Below are positions 1 to 6,543 of a stretch of DNA of 13,007 nt, in pieces. The stretch is from CAYLLT01 sp964591605. GTDB taxonomy: Bacteria; Planctomycetota; Phycisphaerae; UBA1845; PWPN01. The DNA lies in the NCBI GenBank assembly GCA_964591605.1, contig CAZQEN010000216.1:1-13007 (forward strand). The letters run 5' to 3'. Position 1 is the stretch's first letter. Every line of letters begins with the position of its first letter. The notes below the pieces were generated by a model. The model searched no databases. It was not told the origin of the DNA and saw only the letters and a list, made by a program, of their open reading frames with translations. The position numbers and the translations under genes were made by a program.

Positions 1-493
1 GCGTTTTGACCGTCGGCAGGTGGATGATGTTCTCGCCGATGAAGCGCCTGGGAATCGAAAAACCCTTGGGGTAGACCTCATTGAGGCACAGGAAGTCCTT
101 CGTCAGGTCGCCGACCGCGTCGCGGATGTTGATCCACTCCTGCCCCGCCTCGTAGAGGTGAATATTCCGCAAGCCGTGTGCCTGAACGACGTTCACCTGT
201 TTGTTCTCGCGCTCCCCCAGGTGCGCATCAATCACCACGGTCCGATTATGGCAGGCGTGCACGAGGTTGGGGTCGTACCCGTCGCGTTTGAGCGTGCGGA
301 TCACCCCCTCGAGCTGCCAGGGCGTCGTACTCGCGGCCGGGTAGAAGAAATGCCACGAAATGTTGACTTTGAGCGCCGTATCCGCGGTTTTATCGACCAC
401 GTCCTGATAGCCCGCCAGGTTCATGACCCGGTGGTAATCCGCCAGGACGGTCTGCGGACGTGTCCGAACGATAGCGACTTTGGCCCGACTCAT
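1..493 (-). CDS. DUF362 domain-containing protein, partial (C-terminus beyond left edge)
   Basis: The first 164 residues are present and begin MSRAKVAIVRTRPQTVLADY. The segment with NISWHFFYPAASTTPWQLEG (about residues 48-67), followed by RTLKRDGYD and CHNRTVVIDAHLGERENKQ, looks like the N-terminal half of DUF362 proteins. Some DUF362 members also carry a 4Fe-4S domain; that part would lie off the window, so its presence here is unknown. The family has no firmly established reaction. The ATG at 493 was chosen because a good promoter (TTGTCG, 17 bp, TAGAAT) would start transcription on it. An in-frame ATG at 523 lies inside that promoter, just after the -35 box. There is no Shine-Dalgarno sequence. 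The gene lies 124 bp downstream of argS on the same strand but seems to have its own promoter. Family call fairly sure; function unknown. Confidence 0.75.
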   Translation of the reverse strand, partial: MSRAKVAIVRTRPQTVLADYHRVMNLAGYQDVVDKTADTALKVNISWHFFYPAASTTPWQLEGVIRTLKRDGYDPNLVHACHNRTVVIDAHLGERENKQVNVVQAHGLRNIHLYEAGQEWINIRDAVGDLTKDFLCLNEVYPKGFSIPRRFIGENIIHLPTVKT

Positions 494-500
494 GACACCA

Positions 501-529
501 ATTCTACGAACTTTCGCCGGCATCGACAA
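501..529 (-). promoter_or_regulatory. Promoter of the DUF362 gene, probably giving a leaderless mRNA
   Basis: On the minus strand, TTGTCG (524-529) and TAGAAT (501-506) are separated by exactly 17 bp. Seven bases separate the -10 box from the ATG at 491-493, so the expected start of transcription is the A of the start codon. Inferred from sequence only. Confidence 0.5.
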
Positions 530-547
530 TGAACCCGTCCATCTGAT

Positions 548-559
548 CGGACCGGTCCG
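548..559. promoter_or_regulatory. 12-bp perfect palindrome upstream of the DUF362 promoter
   Basis: CGGACCGGTCCG reads the same on both strands. It sits 18 bp upstream of the -35 box of the DUF362 promoter, in the gap after argS. It could be a protein-binding site or part of an argS 3' structure, since a second palindrome, CCCGCGGG, lies at 602-609. In GC-rich DNA it could also be chance. Confidence 0.25.
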
Positions 560-617
560 GCATTCCCTCCGGGAGTCCAGGTGGGCGCCTTTCCCGCCCT
601 GCCCGCGGGATCGCCCC

Positions 618-2498
618 TCACATCCGTTCGAGCACGCGGATGCCGAGCAGGCCCAGCCCCACGCGGAGCGTGCGGGCCGTCAGGTCGCACAGCCGCAGAC
701 GCGAGGCGCGGCGATCGGGTGTGTCGGCCGTGAGCACCGGGCACGACTCGTAGAACTTCATGAACGCGCCGGCCAGCTCGTACAGGTAATCGGTCAGCAG
801 GTTCAGCTTGAGGTTGGCGCCGATGCTGTCGATCGTCTCCGCAAACCGCAGGATCTGGCGGCCGAGGGCCCGCTCCGCGGGTTGCTCGATGAGGATCCGC
901 CCGCGCTCGGGCAGGCCGCCCTCGGCGGCGCCCTTGCGGTGGATGCTGCGGATCCGGGCGTAGGCGTACATCAGGTACGGAGCCGTGTTGCCCTCCAGCG
1001 CGAGCATCTTGTCCCAGCTGAAGACATAGTCGCTCTGGCGGTTCTGCGAGAGGTCCGCGTATTTGACCGCGCCGATGCCGACGGCCTCGGCCACGTCCTT
1101 GATCTGCGCTTCCGTGAAGCCGCGCCGCTTGTCCGGATCGGCCTCGTTCGCGCGAACCAGCGCTTCGGACCGGCTGACCGCCTCGTCGAGCAGTTCGGAG
1201 AGCTTGATGCTCTCGCCGCTGCGTGTCTTGAGAGGCCGGCGGTCTTCGCCCAGGATCGAGCCGAAGGTGACGTGCTCGAGCGTCACCCCCGGGCCGGCCC
1301 AGCCGGCCGCCCGCACCGTGGCGAACACCATCTGGAAGTGCTGGGCCTGCCGGGCGTCGGTGACGTAGATGATCCGGTCCGCGTGCAGCTCACCGGTCCG
1401 GAACTTCACCGCCGCCAGGTCGGTGGTGGCGTAGAGGAACGCCCCGTCCGACTTGCGGATGATCATCGGAAAGGGTTCGCCTTCGGGATTCTTGAACGCC
1501 GGCTGGCCATCGACGTAGTGAAACACGCACAGCGCCCCGTCGGACTCCCGGACCTCGATGCGCGTCCCCGGCGAGGGGCCCGCATCGGGCGAGGCGCCGG
1601 GTGCGAAGCGCTCTTCGAGTTCCTCGACGACCCCCGCCAGCATCGGGTTGTAGAAGCTTTCGCCTCGTTCATCGTCGCGCGTCAGGGCCACGCCGAGCCG
1701 CCGGTACACGGGCAGGTAGTGATTGCGCGACTCCTCGACGATGTACTCCCACGCCCGCAGCGTCGCGGGCTCATGGCGGTGCAGGGCGACCACCTCGGCC
1801 CGGGCCCGCTCGGCGAAGGCGGGATCGTTCTTGTCCCGCTCACTGGCTTCGCGATAGAAGGCCTCGAGGTCGGCCAGGTGCACCTGCTCGGGATGTTCGA
1901 GGGCATCGGGCATCTGGTCCTTCAAATGGGCGATGAGCATGCCGAACTGCGTGCCCCAGTCGCCGACGTGGTTCTGCCGGATCACCCGGTGGCCCTGGAA
2001 CTCGAGGACACGGGCGATCGCATCGCCGATGATCGTGCTGCGGATGTGGCCGACGTGCATCTGCTTGGCATTGTTGGGGCTCGAGTAGTCGACGTCGACC
2101 ACCCGGGGCTCGCCGGAGGGCTGGAGGCCCAGATGATCGAAGCCGGCCGCCGTACCGGCCGACGCCTCGCCGCCGGGCGGAATGGATTCCAGCGTTTCCG
2201 CCAGCCAGCCGGTGCGCAGACGGACATTGATGAATCCCGGCCCGGCGATCTCGAAGGGCTCGCACACGGCCAGGGCTTGCGGGTCGCTCTGCAGCGCATC
2301 CACGACCTTCTGGGCGACGTCCCGCGGCCTGGCCCCCAGCCGCTTGGCCAGCCCCATGGCCAGATTGCTCTGGTAGTCGCCGAACTTCTCGTCGGCGGAA
2401 ACCCGGATGAGCGGGTCGGTCCCGCGGGCCTGCTCGCCGAAGGCCTGCTCCAGCGCGCGGACGAAAAGCTGCTCGATCTGCCTGTTGATGGACTCCAT
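618..2498 (-). CDS. argS: Arginyl-tRNA synthetase
   Basis: Class I aminoacyl-tRNA synthetase that charges tRNA-Arg with arginine using ATP in the cytoplasm. At 626 residues it is full length for the bacterial enzyme. The order is: N-terminal ArgRS-specific domain (about 1-110, with KFGDYQSN at 38-45); the HIGH signature as HVGH at 148-151 within SSPNNAKQMHVGHIRST; GDWGTQFG at 179-186; LYATTDLAA at 355-363; the KMSK-equivalent loop PLKTRSG at 422-428; and an alpha-helical anticodon-binding domain ending in IRVLERM. An R-S-G loop in place of KMSK is common in ArgRS and is not a defect. The ATG has no Shine-Dalgarno sequence; instead a TAGAAT hexamer lies 8 bp upstream. The gene begins 20 bp after the stop of the SprT-like gene, so it may also be read through from there. 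Confidence 0.98.
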   Translation of the reverse strand: MESINRQIEQLFVRALEQAFGEQARGTDPLIRVSADEKFGDYQSNLAMGLAKRLGARPRDVAQKVVDALQSDPQALAVCEPFEIAGPGFINVRLRTGWLAETLESIPPGGEASAGTAAGFDHLGLQPSGEPRVVDVDYSSPNNAKQMHVGHIRSTIIGDAIARVLEFQGHRVIRQNHVGDWGTQFGMLIAHLKDQMPDALEHPEQVHLADLEAFYREASERDKNDPAFAERARAEVVALHRHEPATLRAWEYIVEESRNHYLPVYRRLGVALTRDDERGESFYNPMLAGVVEELEERFAPGASPDAGPSPGTRIEVRESDGALCVFHYVDGQPAFKNPEGEPFPMIIRKSDGAFLYATTDLAAVKFRTGELHADRIIYVTDARQAQHFQMVFATVRAAGWAGPGVTLEHVTFGSILGEDRRPLKTRSGESIKLSELLDEAVSRSEALVRANEADPDKRRGFTEAQIKDVAEAVGIGAVKYADLSQNRQSDYVFSWDKMLALEGNTAPYLMYAYARIRSIHRKGAAEGGLPERGRILIEQPAERALGRQILRFAETIDSIGANLKLNLLTDYLYELAGAFMKFYESCPVLTADTPDRRASRLRLCDLTARTLRVGLGLLGIRVLERM

Positions 2499-2506
2499 GG
2501 AGACAG

Positions 2507-2512
2507 ATTCTA
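2507..2512 (-). promoter_or_regulatory. Possible -10 box for leaderless argS transcription
   Basis: TAGAAT on the minus strand lies 8 bp before the argS ATG, in the 20-bp gap after the SprT-like gene. The spacing would put the transcription start on or next to the ATG, as at the DUF362 gene. The -35 position (around 2530-2535) has no convincing match, so this is tentative. Confidence 0.3.
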
Positions 2513-2518
2513 CAGGTT

Positions 2519-3442
2519 TCAGGCGTTCGAGAAACGCCGGAGCTCGCGGCTGAGGCTCTGGAGGAACTGGTCGGCCTCGCGGTAGTGGCGGAACGAGCGC
2601 TCTTCGCTCCGGAACTCGGGCAGGTGGGCGTGCCGGCGCCCCCGCTGATAGCGGATTCCGTGCTTCTTGTGCAGCAGCTCGTGGTGCATGACATGGTCGA
2701 TCACGAAGGCGGGCACCTCGGGAGCATCGAGCGTGCGGCTGAGCATCACCAGGTCCTGCACGAAGTCATAGTGGCCGAACTTGCGGAGCGTGTGGCGGCT
2801 GCCCCACGTGAGGCGGGGCCGCTCGACGCCGCCGTCAAAGTATTCGAGGTTCACCCGGTCAAAGGAGGCGTGCAGATCGTGCGTGTGTCCGATCGGCCGG
2901 TCGGCGATGCCGCCGGCGGCCGCCAGCTCACCGGCCACGCGCCGGTATTCCGGCGTCAGCATGCTCCGGCCGGCGGAGTTGTGCCTCGTCACGCCGGCCA
3001 TCTGTGCGGCGAGAGCGGCAAACTCCGCGGGGGCGAGCACAATCATCGGCGTGGGCAGCGTGATCCGCGTGCCCTCGCGCCCGACGCGCCAGCGGTACAG
3101 GCTCGAACTGGGCCGGAAGTGAACCAGCAGCGGCCCATGCCAGGCCTTCGCCGGCCGCTCCCGGAACGCCGCAACGGCGGCATCCACGGCAAGCAGATAC
3201 GACCGGAAGTGCGCTTCGTCAGAAAAGTAGCGGAACCAGCCCAGGAGCTCGCGGGATTCGGTGCTCAGACACTCGGCCGTCAGTTCGTCGCGCTGGGCCA
3301 CGTAATCCAGGCGTTCGGACGTGCGCTGGATCAGCGTGCCCACCGCCTCTCCGTGCATCCGCTGCCCCGTCACACCCAGAGCGATGTCATCGAGCAGCCG
3401 CTCGAGGTAGGCACGCAATCCTGAGAACCGCACGCAGCGCAT
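2519..3442 (-). CDS. SprT-like zinc metallopeptidase domain protein
   Basis: A 307-residue protein. The C-terminal part (about 192-300) has the SprT-like layout: VNLEYFDGGVERPRLTW (197-213), then VIDHVMHHELLHKKHG with HExxH at H254-E255-x-x-H258, then HLPEF with H273 as the likely third zinc ligand. A basic, aromatic tail follows. SprT-like domains are gluzincin-type metallopeptidases, best known in SprT and Spartan; the substrate here cannot be read from sequence. Residues 1-190 match no family I recognise, though 103-140 (GPLLVHFRPSSSLYRWR and ITLPTPMIVL) looks like beta structure. No signal peptide or membrane span is seen, so it is probably cytoplasmic. CGGAAG lies 9 bp before the ATG as a weak ribosome site. 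It sits 126 bp after mltA and 20 bp before argS on the same strand. Confidence 0.8.
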   Translation of the reverse strand: MRCVRFSGLRAYLERLLDDIALGVTGQRMHGEAVGTLIQRTSERLDYVAQRDELTAECLSTESRELLGWFRYFSDEAHFRSYLLAVDAAVAAFRERPAKAWHGPLLVHFRPSSSLYRWRVGREGTRITLPTPMIVLAPAEFAALAAQMAGVTRHNSAGRSMLTPEYRRVAGELAAAGGIADRPIGHTHDLHASFDRVNLEYFDGGVERPRLTWGSRHTLRKFGHYDFVQDLVMLSRTLDAPEVPAFVIDHVMHHELLHKKHGIRYQRGRRHAHLPEFRSEERSFRHYREADQFLQSLSRELRRFSNA

Positions 3443-3568
3443 AAGCGGGCGCTTCCGATATCCCTCTGTCGAAAACCCTTCCCTGGCTCGGGTCCCCGGA
3501 TCGGACGGCAGAACCTGGAACCCGGAGGAGTGAGGAGGTGGCTCCGGCGACGCGGCACGGCCGCCAGC

Positions 3569-4804
3569 TCACTGGCCCGTCGAAGCGGGTTGAGGAACAG
3601 GCGGCGCGGCGTTCGGCGGCGGGCTGGCCACCGTCTCCGCCATCGACCCGTGGGGCCTCACAAAGATGTAGTACAGTCTGCCCTCGGCAAAGGTACGGCC
3701 GGCAAGCTCCCCGACTTCCGGGCCGGTGCCCATGAACACATCGCACCGCCCGGCCGCCCGGATCGCACCACCGGTGTCCTGGTCCATGGCGAAGCCGTCG
3801 TACTTGTAGTTCTGGATCTGCCCGTCGGCGCCGCGGGCGGGCAACTGCGTCTGCATGAACGCGACGGACGCCCGCGGGTAGACCTGCTTGTCCGTGGCGA
3901 TGGTGCGGAACGGCGTGACCGGCACGTTCAGGCTGCCATACGGGCCGCCGGTTCGCGGTGTGAAGTACACGTAGCGGCTGTTGATGGCGAACGCCCTGTC
4001 GAGCTGATCGGGATGCTCCTTGAAGTAGCGGATCAGCCCCTGGAGCGAGAGCTCGCCGGGCTGGATCGCCCCGCTCTCGACCAGGCTCTGTCCGACCGAC
4101 TGGTATTCGAGGCCGTTGTCACCCGCATACCCGATCTCGAAGAAGCTCCCATCCGCGAGCCGCAGCTTGCCGGAGCCCTGCACCGTCACGATGTACGCCT
4201 CGAACCGGTCGCGCAGATAGCACAGCTCGAGCCCCTGGCCGGCCAGGGCGCCCTTGTCGATCTGGGAGCGGGTCAGGCTTTGCCCGCCCCCCGGCGGCTT
4301 CCTGTAGAGCGGATACCGGAACTCGTTGTCGGGCTGCAGCCGCGCGTCGAAGATCGGGCGGTAGTAGCCGGTGAAGAGCACGTCGCCCTTGTCATTCCAG
4401 CCGCGGGATTCGTACACCTCGAACCGCGACTTGATCTGGCGGTCGAAGTCCTCCGGCGAGTTCGTCGTCTGCAAAACCTCGATGAACGTCTCATTGCTCA
4501 TCACCGCCCGCTCGTGCGTGATGTCCAGGTAGGGGAAGAAACGCTGAGACGAGGCCTTGCTCAGGTACTCCAGGTTGTACCGGGCGGCCTGCTCAAGCCC
4601 GCTGCGCTGGTGGTAGGCCTGGCTGAAGTCAGGGTATTGCTCCGGCGGGATCTTGCGGAGCGCGAGTTCGCCGGGGCCCAGCGGGCGGTCGTACTCCGGC
4701 TCAGGCGCCCGACCGATGCCGGGTTCTTTCGTCCCGCCACATCCGACGGTCACGGCCAGAATCGAGCAGAGAATCAGGAACGAGTTGAGGCGTGTGGATC
4801 GCAC
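3569..4804 (-). CDS. mltA: MltA-type membrane-bound lytic murein transglycosylase (probable lipoprotein)
   Basis: Cleaves the MurNAc-GlcNAc bond of peptidoglycan, leaving 1,6-anhydro-MurNAc ends, probably anchored in a membrane and facing the periplasm. 411 residues from a GTG start. The start was chosen because GGAGG lies 7 bp upstream and it gives a proper signal: RSTR, a hydrophobic stretch at 8-20, and a cysteine at 22 (VTVGC). The -3 residue of this lipobox is Thr rather than the usual Leu, so lipidation is likely but not certain. MltA features: DVLFTGYYRP (141-150), EAYIVTVQGSGKLRL (202-216), SLNVPVTPFRTIATD (291-305), and the C-terminal 3D domain with DQDTGGAIR (341-349) and RCDVFMGTG (353-361), where the family's catalytic aspartate lies. 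The tail (about 390-411) is Pro/Ala-rich. First gene of the leftward group. Confidence 0.93.
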   Translation of the reverse strand: MRSTRLNSFLILCSILAVTVGCGGTKEPGIGRAPEPEYDRPLGPGELALRKIPPEQYPDFSQAYHQRSGLEQAARYNLEYLSKASSQRFFPYLDITHERAVMSNETFIEVLQTTNSPEDFDRQIKSRFEVYESRGWNDKGDVLFTGYYRPIFDARLQPDNEFRYPLYRKPPGGGQSLTRSQIDKGALAGQGLELCYLRDRFEAYIVTVQGSGKLRLADGSFFEIGYAGDNGLEYQSVGQSLVESGAIQPGELSLQGLIRYFKEHPDQLDRAFAINSRYVYFTPRTGGPYGSLNVPVTPFRTIATDKQVYPRASVAFMQTQLPARGADGQIQNYKYDGFAMDQDTGGAIRAAGRCDVFMGTGPEVGELAGRTFAEGRLYYIFVRPHGSMAETVASPPPNAAPPVPQPASTGQ

Positions 4805-4811
4805 CGTGTGT

Positions 4812-4816
4812 CCTCC
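4812..4816 (-). promoter_or_regulatory. Shine-Dalgarno site that fixes the mltA GTG start
   Basis: GGAGG on the minus strand ends 7 bp before the GTG at 4802-4804. The ATG that overlaps this site (4816-4818) is out of frame with mltA, and longer in-frame extensions upstream would bury the signal peptide. Confidence 0.7.
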
Positions 4817-4993
4817 ATGACAACGCGAAAGGTTATCTGGGTCTATGGCCGGGCGAGCCCGATCCAGGCCGCCCACCGGCGCCGGCCGAGCCGCCCCGTC
4901 CGGGCGATATCACGGCCGCGCGGCCATCCGGGGATCCCCGTCGAAACACGCTTCGTCGGGGCCAAGACCCGGTTGAGCTTAGACGTGGCGGGG

Positions 4994-5022
4994 ATTGTAC
5001 AGAGAAAGGCTCCGCCTGTCTC
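4994..5022 (-). promoter_or_regulatory. Candidate promoter for mltA
   Basis: On the minus strand, GAGACA (5017-5022) and TACAAT (4994-4999) are 17 bp apart. This would give an mltA leader of roughly 180 nt. Sequence match only. Confidence 0.35.
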
Positions 5023-5042
5023 GCTGTTTCCGTATCCCGTGA

Positions 5043-5059
5043 AAAGGGCGCGGCCCTTT
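5043..5059. repeat. Perfect inverted repeat, 7-bp stem with 3-nt loop
   Basis: AAAGGGC, GCG, GCCCTTT. On the minus strand it is followed by TTTC, so it is weakly terminator-like in that direction, but no leftward gene ends here. It lies just upstream of the candidate mltA promoter. Role unknown. Confidence 0.4.
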
Positions 5060-5163
5060 CTGCGGAACCGACCGGCGCGGGCGGCGCCCGAACTCCGGGC
5101 TTGCCGCGCAGGACGGACCGGCAAGAATCGCCTCACCCTCTGAAAATATCGGACGCAAGTCCC

Positions 5164-5192
5164 TTCGTTCCGCAACGTGCTTTCGTTAGAAT
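5164..5192 (+). promoter_or_regulatory. Candidate promoter for the cyclophilin gene
   Basis: TAGAAT at 5187-5192 is a 5/6 match to the -10 consensus. The -35 hexamer at the 17-bp position (TTCGTT, 5164-5169) is poor. Transcription would begin near 5200, giving a leader of about 100 nt that contains the nested hairpin. Confidence 0.35.
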
Positions 5193-5200
5193 CGCGGGTC

Positions 5201-5302
5201 GTGTTCGAGGCCGGCATGGTCGGGGGCGGGTGTTTCGCCCGCCGTGGCGGGCAGGTGGCCCGCCCCCGCAGACCACCTTTGCTCATTCGGAGGCCCCTGT
5301 GA
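5201..5302 (+). CDS. Possible 33-codon upstream ORF (leader peptide) before the cyclophilin gene
   Basis: A GTG 8 bp after the TAGAAT box opens a frame of 33 codons (begins MFEAGMVGGG, ends LLIRRPL; 7 Arg). It stops at TGA 5300-5302, overlapping the cyclophilin GTG start (5299-5301) as GTGA. The spacing would suit leaderless translation, and the overlap would suit translational coupling. The frame also runs through the nested hairpin. The peptide resembles nothing I know, and in GC-rich DNA a frame this short is easily open by chance, so this is a suggestion only. Confidence 0.2.
   Translation: MFEAGMVGGGCFARRGGQVARPRRPPLLIRRPL
5221..5268 (+). repeat. Nested GC-rich inverted repeats in the cyclophilin leader
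   Basis: The outer stem is CGGGGGCGGG (5221-5230) with CCCGCCCCCG (5259-5268), perfect over 10 bp. The inner stem is GCCCGCC (5237-5243) with GGCGGGC (5246-5252), perfect over 7 bp. The same blocks can pair differently: 5225-5230 with 5238-5243 (6 bp) and 5246-5252 with 5258-5264 (7 bp). The element ends 19 bp before the CGGAGG ribosome site. It may be an RNA switch or attenuator, or an intergenic repeat of the REP kind. Confidence 0.55.
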
Positions 5303-5778
5303 AACAGGCCACAATCGAGACCGATTTCGGCAACATGACCCTTCGTTTCTTCCCCGATGTGGCTCCCCAGCACGTCGAGAACTTCCTCGAGCTCGCCCAG
5401 AAGGGCTTCTACAACGACAAGACCTTCCACCGGATCATCAGGGATTTCATGATCCAGGGCGGCTGTCCCAAGGGAGATGGGACAGGCAACGGCCCGCGCC
5501 GGGTCAAGGCCGAGTTCAACGACCGCCCGCACGAGGTGGGCACCCTTTCAATGGCCCGCGCCCAGAACCCCGACTCGGCGAGCTGCCAGTTCTTCATCTG
5601 CCTCAAGCGCTGCGCCTTCCTCGACGGACAGTACACCGTGTTCGGCGAGCTGGCGGACGATGCCAGCCGCGAGACGCTCCGCAAGATCGGCGACGTCGAA
5701 ACCACCGGCCCGGAGAAGTCCTCCCCCGTCCAGCCGGTCAAGATCAACAAGGTCACCGTCCAGGAAGTGCCGGACTGA
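5299..5778 (+). CDS. Cyclophilin-type peptidyl-prolyl cis-trans isomerase
   Basis: Catalyses cis-trans isomerisation of X-Pro bonds, helping protein folding. 159 residues, the size of the small cytoplasmic bacterial form (PpiB-like); no signal peptide is seen. GTG start with CGGAGG 5 bp upstream. Active-site segments: FHRIIRDFMIQGG (43-55) with Arg45, Phe50, Met51 and Gln53; SMARAQNPDSASCQFFICL (84-102) with Phe99; FLDGQYTVFGEL (107-118). Compared with human CypA, the Trp that binds cyclosporin is Phe107 and the active-site His is Tyr112, so cyclosporin sensitivity is likely low while the catalytic Arg is kept. The leader contains the nested hairpin. A GC-rich stem follows the stop codon. Confidence 0.95.
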   Translation: MKQATIETDFGNMTLRFFPDVAPQHVENFLELAQKGFYNDKTFHRIIRDFMIQGGCPKGDGTGNGPRRVKAEFNDRPHEVGTLSMARAQNPDSASCQFFICLKRCAFLDGQYTVFGELADDASRETLRKIGDVETTGPEKSSPVQPVKINKVTVQEVPD

Positions 5779-5814
5779 CCCCGCCGCCGCGCTGATCACC
5801 GCGCGCGGGGGGGG
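5779..5814 (+). terminator. GC-rich stem-loop directly after the cyclophilin stop codon
   Basis: CCCCGCCGCCGCGC (5779-5792) can pair with GCGCGCGGGGGGG (5801-5813) around the loop TGATCACC, with one bulge and one mismatch. No T-tract follows, so it may be an mRNA-stabilising stem or a Rho-assisted end rather than a classic intrinsic terminator. Confidence 0.35.
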
Positions 5815-5933
5815 ATGCATCCGAAGCCCTCCGGGCCAGACCGGGAGCTTGCCGCAGAAGTGACCCACCCTCTGCGCGCTCAAATTGGTGAGGGCATCGC
5901 AACGATTCCTGATCCCGCACGTATACCCTGTAT

Positions 5934-5947
5934 CCTGACATGTCAGG
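5934..5947. promoter_or_regulatory. 14-bp perfect palindrome upstream of the HIT gene
   Basis: CCTGACATGTCAGG reads identically on both strands. It lies about 100 bp before the HIT start codon and about 50 bp before the candidate promoter at 5995-6024. Its length and central position fit a dimeric regulator's binding site, but no regulator is encoded in the window. Confidence 0.35.
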
Positions 5948-5994
5948 TCCGGCGGACCCGCTTGCTCTGAGCGGAGCGGCTCGACCCCGGCGGC

Positions 5995-6024
5995 TTGGCC
6001 CCGGCGCCTCACTGGGGGTAAACT
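5995..6024 (+). promoter_or_regulatory. Weak candidate promoter for the HIT gene
   Basis: TTGGCC (5995-6000), 18 bp, TAAACT (6019-6024); each hexamer matches 4/6. Transcription would begin near 6031, just at the AGGAG ribosome site (6031-6035) that precedes the ATG by 9 bp. Confidence 0.25.
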
Positions 6025-6044
6025 CTTTGCAGGAGAAATGAACG

Positions 6045-6467
6045 ATGAACGACCCCTCCTGCGTTTTCTGCAAGATCGTGGCCGGCCAGATTCCCTGCCA
6101 CCGGGTGTTCGAGGACGATGACACGCTGGCGTTCCTGGACATCGGCCCGCTGGCGGACGGGCATCTCCTGGTGATCCCCAAGGAGCACTACCTGCGGCTC
6201 GACCAGATGCCCCCGGAGCTGGCCGGGCGCATTCTGGCCCACCTGCCCGGGCTGTCGGCCGCCGTGATGCAAGCCACTGGTGCAGCAGGATTTAGCGTTC
6301 TCCAGAACAACGACAAGGTCGCCCAGCAGGAAGTGCCGCACGTCCATTTCCATGTCATCCCGCGTGCAGCGGGCGACGGATTGGGATATCGTTGGATCAA
6401 GTCGCCTGACGCCGCCCAGCGCGTGGAGCGCATGCGTGAGCTGGTGGTGACCGCGTTGCAGAGCTGA
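6045..6467 (+). CDS. HIT family nucleotide hydrolase/transferase (HinT-like)
   Basis: Histidine-triad proteins act on nucleoside phosphoramidates or dinucleoside polyphosphates in the cytoplasm. 140 residues, typical for HinT-like proteins. Features: CVFCKI (6-11), with Cys6 and Cys9 forming a CxxC that in many bacterial members binds zinc with His residues; the substrate-cradle segment DIGPLADGHLLVIPKEHY (32-49); GFSVLQNNDKVAQQEVPHVHFHVIPR (82-107), with the triad H99-x-H101-x-H103. The ATG at 6045 was chosen over the ATG at 6038, which is out of frame. AGGAG lies 9 bp upstream. The exact substrate cannot be decided from sequence. A GT2 gene follows 76 bp downstream but appears to have its own promoter. 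Confidence 0.95.
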   Translation: MNDPSCVFCKIVAGQIPCHRVFEDDDTLAFLDIGPLADGHLLVIPKEHYLRLDQMPPELAGRILAHLPGLSAAVMQATGAAGFSVLQNNDKVAQQEVPHVHFHVIPRAAGDGLGYRWIKSPDAAQRVERMRELVVTALQS

Positions 6468-6492
6468 GTCGCGACGGTTGACGGTGTTGAGC

Positions 6493-6520
6493 TTGAACGA
6501 CATCATTCGAGACCTTTAAT
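6493..6520 (+). promoter_or_regulatory. Candidate promoter for the GT2 gene
   Basis: TTGAAC (6493-6498), 16 bp, TTTAAT (6515-6520). Transcription would start near 6527, leaving a leader of about 17 nt that begins with AGAAGG, a possible ribosome site. Confidence 0.4.
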
Positions 6521-6543
6521 CGCAACAGAAGGCAGCGGCGGAC

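Larger units (their letters stand above)
4805..5298. other. Divergent intergenic region between mltA and the cyclophilin gene
   Basis: About 490 bp with no conventional gene on either strand. From left to right it holds the mltA ribosome site, a candidate leftward promoter (4994-5022), a 7-bp-stem hairpin (5043-5059), a candidate rightward promoter (5164-5192), a possible 33-codon upstream ORF (5201-5302) and a large nested GC-rich hairpin (5221-5268). ORFs that cross the region do not resemble proteins. Confidence 0.6.

Noticed and set aside
480..2585. 701-codon open frame on the + strand
   Set aside because: It lies antisense to argS, which has every ArgRS signature. Its translation is a composition-driven Arg/Gly/Ala/Asp-rich string with no recognisable domain, typical of the shadow frame in GC-rich DNA.
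3530..5143. 537-codon open frame on the + strand
   Set aside because: Antisense to mltA, with no domain-like segments and no ribosome site. mltA is clearly the real gene.
4792..5298. Long N-terminal extension of the cyclophilin (start at 4792)
   Set aside because: The extension is low-complexity Arg/Pro/Gly sequence. The GTG at 5299 has CGGAGG 5 bp upstream and gives a protein of normal family length.
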